DNA of 27,544 bases from JAYEHK01 sp034659475 (lineage in GTDB: Bacteria; Bacillota; Syntrophomonadia; Syntrophomonadales; Syntrophomonadaceae), in assembly GCA_034659475.1 (NCBI GenBank), contig JAYEHK010000003.1:1-27544 (forward strand). The letters are read 5' to 3'. The first letter of the stretch is position 1. Each line of letters begins with the position of its first letter. Made by a program: the position numbers and the translations under genes. The notes below the pieces were generated by a model, which was not told the origin of the DNA, ran no database searches, and worked only from the letters and a program-made list of their open reading frames with translations. Below are positions 1 through 6,263 of the stretch, one piece after another.

Positions 1-51
1 AACGATTTTAACGCACCCTACGGGTACCACTGATACTCCCTCTGGTCGTTT

Positions 52-179
52 AAATAGGATGCAGATTTACGCTGATTACCGCAGATGAACGCTGTTTTAT
101 ATATTAAAAAAAAGAACAGCGTTCATCTGCGGTAATCAGCGAACATCAGCGTTTTTGGTTCCTATTTTCTAATTAATCA
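52..179. repeat. Palindromic intergenic repeat, copy A
   Basis: The core is a perfect 26-bp inverted repeat (71-96 against 115-140) around an 18-base A/T-rich loop. Outside it, AAATAGGA at 52-59 is mirrored by TCCTATTT at 160-167. The right end, CTATTTTCTAATTAATCA at 162-179, is identical to the right end of the copy at 20671-20866. No reading frame is visible inside. I infer a non-coding, MITE-like or REP-like element. It sits downstream of the pheST terminator, so it is unlikely to control those genes. Confidence 0.7.
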
Positions 180-200
180 ATATCAAAAAAATAAAAATAA

Positions 201-243
201 GTCCGCGAAGGTCCAAAAAGTCTGCGTGAGTCCGCGTCTATTC
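201..243. repeat. Half-element related to the intergenic repeat family
   Basis: This stretch carries the words TCTGCGTGAGTCCGCG and GCGTCTATT. They match the right arm of the large element near 20804-20842, with a few substitutions. Its partner arm is missing here, so it looks like a decayed or truncated copy next to copy A. Confidence 0.45.
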
Positions 244-294
244 AACCTCTCTTACTGCGTATTATCTGTCTATTATGAACTAAATAACAAACAA

Positions 295-321
295 AAACGA
301 GAGGGGGTTGCCCTCTCGTTT
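295..321 (-). terminator. Rho-independent terminator of pheS-pheT
   Basis: An 11-bp perfect stem (295-305 with 311-321) encloses a 5-base loop. On the minus strand it is followed by a T-rich run. It begins only a few bases past the pheT stop codon, so it closes the T-box-pheS-pheT transcript. Confidence 0.85.
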
Positions 322-325
322 GGGT

Positions 326-2380
326 TTATCTTAGTTCGGCCTGGAGTTCGTCTTTAAGTTTTTGTAGGGTTTGTTCGATAATGGTGTTTACTTCATCTTC
401 GGTGAGCGTACGCTCTGGGGATTGGAAAACCAGTCTGAAGGCTATGCTTTTCGAGCCTTTAGCAACCTGTTCTCCTGCATATAGATCAAATACAATCACC
501 TTCTGCAGCAATTCTCCCCCACTTTTTCGGATCAGCTCCACGACCTGCGAGGCCTTGATTTCTTCCTTCACCAGTATGGCCAAATCTCGCTCAACAGCAG
601 GATATCGTGTGATCTGTTCCATCATTCTCCTACGACTTGATAGCTTGTACATCTTAGCCATATCCAGATCAAACGCACACGCCCGGGGTTTTATACCAAA
701 GTTCTGCCGCACCACCGGATGTATTTCACCAATCACGCCCAGCAGCTCACCCTGACACAATATACTGGCTGAACGCCCCGGATGATAAGCTGGGTGGCTG
801 AGCTCAACAAATTGATATTGTTCAATCCCTAGATTTTCAAAGAGCTGCTCAACAATGCCCTTCAAAAAGTAGAAATCCATTTCAACACTGCTTTGAAGCC
901 AATTCAACTCCGTCCTTCCAGCAACAATGCCCCCGGCCTTAAGCACCTCTTCCGGTAACTCATCACCCACTGGAATGAAAACAGATCCTATTTCAAAAAA
1001 GGCTAAACTGTTGTTTTTTCTGGCCAGATTTCGACTGACAGTATCCAATAATCCCCCCAATAAGTGTGTACGCATTATGCTTTGTTCTTCTGATAAGGGA
1101 TTGGCTACATTTATTACGGTACGCCATTCATCAGCAGGAGACAGATCCAACATATCCAAGTACCGAGGGCTCACAAAACTATAGTTAATGATCTCATTCA
1201 GATACCGTGCAAAAAAGCTTCGGACATTTTCCTTAAATCTCTGATACGGTGTTAAACCACCCATTTTAGATGCACCTGCCGGCAAGGATGTTGGGATATT
1301 GTCATACCCGTATAGCCTGGCCACTTCTTCTATTAGATCAGCTTCAAATTCGATATCAGGCCGATAACTGGGTACAATAACAGTAAACTGTCCATCTTCT
1401 TCGCTGACTTTAAACTTAAGTTTTTGGATATATCCTTTTATCTGTTCTGCGCTTAACTGCGTACCCAACAAATCATTAACCTTTCCAGGACGCAGTACCA
1501 CCTGTCTGGGAACCTGGGGATCAGGGTAAACATCTACAATTCCGTCTAATACCTCACCGCCTGCAATTTCCTGTAATAATGAAGCAGCCCGATTTAATGC
1601 ATAAATAACCCCATTGATATCTGCGCCCTTTTCAAAACGCATTGACGCATCACTTCTAAGCGCCGTTTTTCTTGATGTTCTTCGGATATTGCCCGGGTGA
1701 AAACAAGCAGCTTCCAGCAGCACATCCACTGTATTATCGTTAATCTCAGTACTCTGCCCCCCCATAACACCGGCTAACCCGATGGGTCGGTTATTATCCG
1801 TAATCAGGAGCATATCGCCTTCAAGCACTCTTTCCACATCATCCAGGGTCGTAAGTTTCTCCCCTGGTCGTGCCCGCCGTACAATAATGTTATGCTGATC
1901 ATCCAGGAGTTCATAATCATATGCATGCATAGGTTGATTGGTTTCCAGCATGACAAAATTTGTTACATCGACAATATTATTGATCGGCCGAATCCCGCTG
2001 TGTATTAATCGTTCCTGTAGCCACTCGGGTGATTCCTTCACCTGTACATTCTTAATCATTCTGGCAGCAAATCGTTTACAAAGATCCTCATCCAGAATGC
2101 TCACCGACACCTGATCACCTGCAGCCTGAGTGGAGACCTTAAAATCAGTCGCAGGAATCCTGATCTCTTTCCTCTCTAAGGCTGCAATCTCTCTGGCAAT
2201 ATTAATCATCCCCAGACAATCACCGCGATTCGGAGTCAAGTCAAGGACTAACAGCTCATCATCGTCCATTTGCTCCACCGCTTCTATTGCTATTCCCGCC
2301 ATGGTCAAACGATGCATTAATTCCTCTGCTGTCCAATCTATCTCCACATAGTCTTTTAACCAATTCACTGAAACGCCCAT
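326..2380 (-). CDS. pheT: Phenylalanine-tRNA ligase beta subunit, lacking the OB-fold tRNA-binding domain
   Basis: This is the beta subunit of the alpha2-beta2 phenylalanyl-tRNA synthetase, which charges tRNA-Phe and edits misacylated Tyr-tRNA. In 684 residues I see the B1 N terminus (about 1-37), the LTPNRGDCLG motif (48-57), the B3/B4 editing region (to about 280), the B5 domain (about 295-365), the synthetase-like core, and a C-terminal anticodon-binding FDX-ACB domain (about 590-684, beginning RYPAVERDLAI). Family members are usually near 800 residues. The missing part is the roughly 105-residue EMAPII-like OB fold that normally separates B1 from the TPNR motif; here they are joined by about ten residues. 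The ATG follows an AGGGGG ribosome site and lies 11 bases after pheS. The editing and catalytic-core regions look intact, so I expect an active enzyme. Confidence 0.96.
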   Translation of the reverse strand: MGVSVNWLKDYVEIDWTAEELMHRLTMAGIAIEAVEQMDDDELLVLDLTPNRGDCLGMINIAREIAALERKEIRIPATDFKVSTQAAGDQVSVSILDEDLCKRFAARMIKNVQVKESPEWLQERLIHSGIRPINNIVDVTNFVMLETNQPMHAYDYELLDDQHNIIVRRARPGEKLTTLDDVERVLEGDMLLITDNNRPIGLAGVMGGQSTEINDNTVDVLLEAACFHPGNIRRTSRKTALRSDASMRFEKGADINGVIYALNRAASLLQEIAGGEVLDGIVDVYPDPQVPRQVVLRPGKVNDLLGTQLSAEQIKGYIQKLKFKVSEEDGQFTVIVPSYRPDIEFEADLIEEVARLYGYDNIPTSLPAGASKMGGLTPYQRFKENVRSFFARYLNEIINYSFVSPRYLDMLDLSPADEWRTVINVANPLSEEQSIMRTHLLGGLLDTVSRNLARKNNSLAFFEIGSVFIPVGDELPEEVLKAGGIVAGRTELNWLQSSVEMDFYFLKGIVEQLFENLGIEQYQFVELSHPAYHPGRSASILCQGELLGVIGEIHPVVRQNFGIKPRACAFDLDMAKMYKLSSRRRMMEQITRYPAVERDLAILVKEEIKASQVVELIRKSGGELLQKVIVFDLYAGEQVAKGSKSIAFRLVFQSPERTLTEDEVNTIIEQTLQKLKDELQAELR

Positions 2381-2391
2381 AAAAATACCCC

Positions 2392-3414
2392 CTAAAACTG
2401 CGTTAGAAAACGTTTATCATTATCGTAGAAGAGACGGAGGTCATTGATACCATATTTTAACATAGCAATCCTTTCAACCCCCATACCAAAAGCAAAACCA
2501 CTCACCTCTTCCGGGTCATACCCACCATACTGAAGAACACGAGGGTGAACCATTCCTGACCCCAAAATCTCCAGCCATCCAGTGTGCGAACAAACCCGGC
2601 ATCCCTTTCCACCACAGTGAACACAAGAAATATCCATTTCAGCAGAAGGTTCCGTAAACGGGAAAAAGGAAGGTCGAAAACGGACATTTACTTCCTCTCC
2701 AAATATCTTCTTAGCAAACGTCATCAAGGTTCCCTTCAAATCTCCCAGGGTAACATGTTTATCAATAATCAATCCCTCCACCTGTGTAAACATGGGGGAA
2801 TGGGTAGCATCGTCATCCTTGCGATATACCTTCCCAGGGACAATTATGCGAACCGGAATTTCTGGAGCAACCTTCTGCATTGTCCTTACCTGAACAGGTG
2901 ACGTATGCGTTCTCAAAAGAACTTCATCTGTTATATAGAACGAATCCTGCATATCTCTTGCCGGATGGTCCTTAGGAATATTCAGAGCTTCAAAGTTATA
3001 ATAATCCTTTTCAATTTCAGGTCCTTCAGCAACGATAAATCCCATCCCAATAAAGATTTCTCTAATCTCCTCTGTAACCCGTGAAATAGGATGAATCCCA
3101 CCTGCTAGAATCGGCATCCCAGGAAGACTCACATCAAGTTTTTCCCGTGACAAACGTTTGTCCATTTCCATTTTTTTTAGTTCTGCGGTCTTTTCTTCAA
3201 TAAGATTTTCCAGAAAGTCTTTTACTTCATTAGCAGTTTTCCCTGCTTCGGCCCTTTCCTCTCCCGCAAGCGTTTTTAACCCCCGAAGTACAGCAGTCAT
3301 TTCTCCTTTTCTGCCCAGTGTCTTCACTTTGATTTCATTCAAGCCCGTGAGGTCAGCCACCTGCTCAATGCTCTGTTCAGTAATGGTTCTAATCTGTTTG
3401 AGTTTTTCGATCAT
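2392..3414 (-). CDS. pheS: Phenylalanine-tRNA ligase alpha subunit
   Basis: This is the catalytic alpha subunit of phenylalanyl-tRNA synthetase, 340 residues and so of normal length. It has the N-terminal coiled-coil region (about 1-90), then class II motifs: motif 2 around RIIVPGKVYRKDDDATHSPMF, the FRPSFFPFTEPSAEMDI segment, and motif 3 near GFAFGMGVERIAMLKYGI. A Cys-rich patch (CVHCGGKGCRVC) appears in the insertion typical of bacterial PheS. The frame can open at a GTG three bases upstream, but GGAGGAGG lies six bases before the ATG, so I chose the ATG. It is co-transcribed with pheT and controlled by the upstream T-box. Confidence 0.97.
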   Translation of the reverse strand: MIEKLKQIRTITEQSIEQVADLTGLNEIKVKTLGRKGEMTAVLRGLKTLAGEERAEAGKTANEVKDFLENLIEEKTAELKKMEMDKRLSREKLDVSLPGMPILAGGIHPISRVTEEIREIFIGMGFIVAEGPEIEKDYYNFEALNIPKDHPARDMQDSFYITDEVLLRTHTSPVQVRTMQKVAPEIPVRIIVPGKVYRKDDDATHSPMFTQVEGLIIDKHVTLGDLKGTLMTFAKKIFGEEVNVRFRPSFFPFTEPSAEMDISCVHCGGKGCRVCSHTGWLEILGSGMVHPRVLQYGGYDPEEVSGFAFGMGVERIAMLKYGINDLRLFYDNDKRFLTQF

Positions 3415-3473
3415 CACGATCCTCCTCCAAATAAAGTTATTAACAATATGTTTATATAGGGAAAAATGCAGAA

Positions 3474-3728
3474 AATAAAAAAAGTTTCATCCACTAGGGA
3501 CGAAACTCTGTTCCGCGGTACCACCCTGATTAATCGAACGTACCCCATCCGATTCTCTTTCACCCTGTAACGGAGGGCATCCGGTTGAACCTACTTTTTG
3601 TTCAATTCACTGCTCCCAGGTGAATTCAATCGCATTTCCCCTGGCCACACTTTCAGTCCCTGGTGTGACCTCCCTTTAAAGTTCCGTACAATCTACTTGT
3701 CCTGTTCCCTGCATTTGATTATTGCATC
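3474..3728 (-). promoter_or_regulatory. T-box leader, probably tRNA-Phe sensing
   Basis: The minus strand carries the T-box signature GGGTGGTACCGCGGAA (around 3511-3526). Next comes an intrinsic terminator with arms 3498-3507 and 3483-3492 and a run of U residues, just before pheS. T-box RNAs bind uncharged tRNA and then form an antiterminator instead of the terminator. A UUC triplet (plus-strand 3622-3624) in the expected specifier area fits phenylalanine; I inferred this position without folding the RNA. Low charged tRNA-Phe should therefore raise pheST expression. Confidence 0.93.
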
Positions 3729-3736
3729 ATTAACAT

Positions 3737-3764
3737 TCTATACATAAGATAATAAACAATACAA
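3737..3764 (-). promoter_or_regulatory. Candidate promoter for the T-box-pheST transcript
   Basis: On the minus strand TTGTAT (3764-3759) and TATAGA (3742-3737) are separated by 16 bases. They lie just upstream of the start of the T-box leader. The match to a sigma-A promoter is moderate. Confidence 0.4.
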
Positions 3765-3871
3765 CCAGATGATTCAAAAAGATACCATAGGCTTTCGGCT
3801 TGATCATACATAATCATCTACCCTCACCCTTCACTTATGGTCGATAACTGATTGCCACCAAGAATAGTGTT

Positions 3872-4666
3872 CTAAGATAGGATTAATCCACCATACCGTT
3901 GTCTACTTGATTCTGAAATTATTATAGCACATGCTGCAGCCACATTCAAAGAATCAACATTCGCATTCATTGGTATTTTTATGAACTGATCACAGCACAT
4001 AGTAAGCTCCTGTCCCACCCCAAATGCTTCATTACCCATGACAAGTGCACATTTTCCTTTTAAATCCATCTCGAAATAGTTATGATCTGCTTGTACATTC
4101 GTTCCGACGAACTGAAAATCAGCCTCTTTTAAGCTTTTCCATTCTCTGCTCCCTGCGTCCTGAAACAAAGGAACATTAAGTATGCCTCCCATCGTACTTC
4201 GCACAACTTTTGGGCTAAACGGATCAACACATCCGCTACTCAGAAGAACGCCATTCACATCAAGAGCCCAACAGGTTCTTAAAATGCTCCCCATATTTCC
4301 AGGATCAGAAACTTTATCCAGTATGACAATCATTCCGTCCCGTTTGAAAACATCATTAAAATCCCACCTCGGTTTCTCCACAATGGCTGCTAGTCCTTGT
4401 GGCGTTTGGGTAGAGCAGATCTGTTTCATCAACCTTGCATCAATCTGAAAGCATCGATCGTCCAGTGGTTCAACCAGTTCTTTCATAGAATCCAATAACG
4501 ACGTTTCCACAAACAATGCTTTTACAAGTTTTGGTCGACCCACAAACTCTTCCACTAACCGCAGGCCTTCAACAAAAAACAGCCCTTGCTCATTTCTATG
4601 CTTTTTAGTTTTTAACTTGTTAACCAATTTAATGGTTTGATTGTCAGTTGACTGAATTGTTCTCAT
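3872..4666 (-). CDS. SPOUT-class 23S rRNA 2'-O-ribose methyltransferase (YsgA/RlmP-like)
   Basis: This 264-residue protein belongs to the TrmH/SpoU RNA 2'-O-methyltransferase family. The N-terminal substrate-binding part contains EGLRLVEE near residue 35. The C-terminal knotted domain shows the three SPOUT motifs: DKVSDPGNMGSILRT (about 117), VMGNEAFGVGQEL (about 210) and IPMNANVDSLNVAAA (about 235). It uses S-adenosylmethionine. In Bacillus subtilis the homologue next to pheS, YsgA, was reported to methylate G2553 in the A-loop of 23S rRNA. The same role here is inferred from position and family, so a different rRNA or tRNA target remains possible. AGGAG lies seven bases before the ATG. It ends before the pheST promoter and so is probably a separate unit. 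Confidence 0.9.
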   Translation of the reverse strand: MRTIQSTDNQTIKLVNKLKTKKHRNEQGLFFVEGLRLVEEFVGRPKLVKALFVETSLLDSMKELVEPLDDRCFQIDARLMKQICSTQTPQGLAAIVEKPRWDFNDVFKRDGMIVILDKVSDPGNMGSILRTCWALDVNGVLLSSGCVDPFSPKVVRSTMGGILNVPLFQDAGSREWKSLKEADFQFVGTNVQADHNYFEMDLKGKCALVMGNEAFGVGQELTMCCDQFIKIPMNANVDSLNVAAACAIIISESSRQRYGGLILS

Positions 4667-4690
4667 TTCGTTTCTCCTAATTGTATTAAT

Positions 4691-4870
4691 GAACGTGAGG
4701 AGTGAGGGGTGAGGGGTCAGGGGTTAGGAGTCAGGCATTGCCCTTACCCTTCACCCCTTACCCCTTACAAAAAAATCCGTGTCTATTTTCGTACTAACCC
4801 ACTTCAACGTTCCAACTAACCAACTGTCCAACTAATAAATCCGTGTTATCCGTGTCTATTTTCGCACTAA
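4691..4870. repeat. Intergenic repeat, copy B, G-rich/C-rich hairpin with 22-bp direct repeats
   Basis: The segment GTGAGGGGTGAGGGGT (4702-4717) can pair along all 16 bases with 4753-4768 if two G-U pairs are allowed. The bracketed sequence CAGGCATTGCCCTTA also occurs in reverse orientation in the element at 20671-20866. A 22-bp unit beginning TCCGTGTCTATTTTCG is repeated at 4776-4797 and 4849-4870 with one mismatch. Between these copies the word CCAACTA occurs three times. There is no coding frame. This is the spacer between the rplT terminator and the methyltransferase gene. Confidence 0.65.
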
Positions 4871-4880
4871 TTGCTTATAA

Positions 4881-4911
4881 AAAAAGTATGGCTTTAAAAG
4901 CCACACTTTTT
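4881..4911 (-). terminator. Terminator of the infC-rpmI-rplT operon
   Basis: Two 15-base arms pair completely on the minus-strand transcript, with one G-U pair and a very short loop. The arms end in a run of T residues. The hairpin lies about 20 bases after the rplT stop. Confidence 0.8.
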
Positions 4912-4931
4912 ATTTATATATACATGATGTT

Positions 4932-5285
4932 TTACAGACTTTTTTTGGCGAGTTCTGCTAAATCTGTAAAACCTTCAGGATCTGTAATCGCCAAATCCGC
5001 AAGAACCTTACGATTAACATCAACACCAGCTACCTTTAACCCATGTACCATTCTACTGTAAGTGGTACCGTTATCACGAGCAGCTGCATTAATACGAGCA
5101 ATCCATAACTGTCTGAAGTCGCGTTTTTTTAATTTCCTATGTGCATAAGCATAATTACCAGATTTCATAACCTGTTGGTTAGCTACCTTAAAACGCTTAG
5201 ACTTGCTTCCGCGATATCCTTTGGCCAATTTCAAAATCTTTTTATGTCTTCTATGTGCTGTAACTCCACGCTTTACTCTTGCCAT
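4932..5285 (-). CDS. rplT: 50S ribosomal protein L20
   Basis: This 117-residue, strongly basic protein has the canonical bL20 start MARVKRGVTAHRRHKKILK and the conserved YAYAHRKLKKRDFRQLWI segment. Its length is normal. bL20 binds 23S rRNA early in large-subunit assembly. In Bacillus it also represses its own operon by binding the infC leader; a leader with an attenuator is present here upstream of infC. GGGAGG precedes the ATG by eight bases. It is the last gene of the infC-rpmI-rplT unit and is followed at once by a terminator. Confidence 0.98.
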   Translation of the reverse strand: MARVKRGVTAHRRHKKILKLAKGYRGSKSKRFKVANQQVMKSGNYAYAHRKLKKRDFRQLWIARINAAARDNGTTYSRMVHGLKVAGVDVNRKVLADLAITDPEGFTDLAELAKKSL

Positions 5286-5304
5286 GGTGTAGTCCTCCCT
5301 CTAT

Positions 5305-5502
5305 CTATTTGTAAGGAATTAGTTTGGAAATGTTTTTGAGTTCTTCTTCACTCACCAAACCACTTTTACGTAAACTTCTTTTTCTTTTAGGGCTCTTATT
5401 ACCCAAGAGATGGCTTCCATAGGCTTTTGATCTTTTGATTTTTCCACTGCCAGTTTTTTTGAATCTCTTAGCAGCACCTCTGTGGGTCTTCATCTTTGGC
5501 AT
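5305..5502 (-). CDS. rpmI: 50S ribosomal protein L35
   Basis: This 65-residue basic protein begins MPKMKTHRGAAKRFKKTGSGK, the standard bL35 N terminus, and has the usual RKSGLVSEEELKNI tail. It is a small structural protein of the 50S subunit. It sits between infC (15-base gap) and rplT (19-base gap), the universal order of this operon, with a good AGGAGG site. Confidence 0.98.
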   Translation of the reverse strand: MPKMKTHRGAAKRFKKTGSGKIKRSKAYGSHLLGNKSPKRKRSLRKSGLVSEEELKNISKLIPYK

Positions 5503-5517
5503 GAAAAGTTCCTCCTT

Positions 5518-6036
5518 CTAATCATTGTCTATTTTAGGTACAAGAATCATAACCATATTTCTTCCTTCAACCTTTGGGTTCTTTTCAACAGCAGAAATAT
5601 CGGATAATTCCTCAGCAAATTTCAAAGAAAGTCTCCGCCCATTCTCAGGATGAGTAATCTCCCGACCTCTGAACATAATCGTGAATTTCACTTTATCACC
5701 AGCCGACAAAAATTTTCGGGCATTCTTAGCTTTTACCTGAAAATCATGTTCCTCAATATTGGGCCTCATTTTCACCTCTTTGATAGAGATGATTTTTTGT
5801 TTTTTGCGAGCATCCTTTTCCCTTTTGCTTTGCTCAAACTTAAATTTGCCATAATCCATCAGACGACATACAGGCGGTTTTGCGGACGGAGCGACCTCAA
5901 CCAGATCCAAGCTCTTTTCAAGAGCCAGATTGAGAGCTTCCCTAATTGGTACGATCCCTAATTGCTCTCCCTGATCATCAACCAGCCGCACTTCTTTTGT
6001 TCGAACTTCTTCGTTAATTCTCCAGTCTTTACTGAT
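5518..6036 (-). CDS. infC: Translation initiation factor IF-3, probable AUC start codon
   Basis: IF-3 binds the 30S subunit, blocks 50S joining and rejects non-standard start codons. Conserved pieces visible are VRLVDDQGEQLGIVPIREAL (N domain), the basic linker KREKDARKKQKIISIKEVKMRPNI, and the C domain ending VPKIDND. The first GTG in frame would delete the first 15 residues. Upstream in frame the codons read ISKDWRINEEVRTKE, a typical IF-3 N terminus, starting at an ATC eight bases after a perfect GGAGGTG site. No ATG, GTG or TTG is available at that place. I therefore start at ATC (172 residues); an ATT two codons earlier lies too close to the SD. Rare start codons are known for infC and allow self-repression by IF-3. 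Confidence 0.93.
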   Translation of the reverse strand: MSKDWRINEEVRTKEVRLVDDQGEQLGIVPIREALNLALEKSLDLVEVAPSAKPPVCRLMDYGKFKFEQSKREKDARKKQKIISIKEVKMRPNIEEHDFQVKAKNARKFLSAGDKVKFTIMFRGREITHPENGRRLSLKFAEELSDISAVEKNPKVEGRNMVMILVPKIDND

Positions 6037-6061
6037 AGGAATTTCACCTCCATAAAAATAT

Positions 6062-6088
6062 AAAAGCGGGTTATGCGAACCCGCTTTT
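6062..6088 (-). terminator. Attenuator hairpin in the infC leader
   Basis: An 11-bp perfect stem (6062-6072 with 6078-6088) has a five-base loop and is followed on the minus strand by T-rich sequence. It sits immediately before the infC ribosome binding site. This position fits the transcription attenuator of Bacillus-type L20 leaders, where bL20 binding favours termination. The L20 mimic upstream of it was not modelled. Confidence 0.75.
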
Positions 6089-6218
6089 CATACAATAACG
6101 CAGCTATCAATACAAATAGCTCTACTCAACTCCAGTAGCTGATGGCCGATGGAATTCTGTTATTGATAACCTTACGAACGTTCGCTGCAAGGTGAGAAGA
6201 CAGGCTTCTTCTTGACAG
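6062..6218 (-). promoter_or_regulatory. 5' leader of infC-rpmI-rplT, probable L20-responsive
   Basis: About 155 transcribed bases separate the promoter from the infC start and end in an intrinsic terminator. Several short complementary stretches are visible, for example TATTGATA and TATCAATA, which could form the long-range helix expected in such leaders. Assignment to the L20 leader class rests on operon identity, length and the terminator. Confidence 0.55.
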
Positions 6219-6224
6219 TTTAAT

Positions 6225-6253
6225 ATGATATCATATTGCAACGCAAAACGCAA
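6225..6253 (-). promoter_or_regulatory. Candidate infC operon promoter with palindrome over the -10
   Basis: On the minus strand TTGCGT (6253-6248) and TATCAT (6230-6225) are spaced by 17 bases. The -10 lies inside the perfect 16-bp palindrome AATATGATATCATATT (6222-6237). The -35 begins about ten bases after the thrS stop, so the operon can be transcribed separately from thrS. Confidence 0.5.
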
Positions 6254-6263
6254 GAGCAATTGT

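Noticed and set aside
4702..4768. CRISPR-like array in the G-rich spacer
   Set aside because: The repeated words differ in length and spacing, pair as one hairpin, and have no unique spacers of even size or cas genes.
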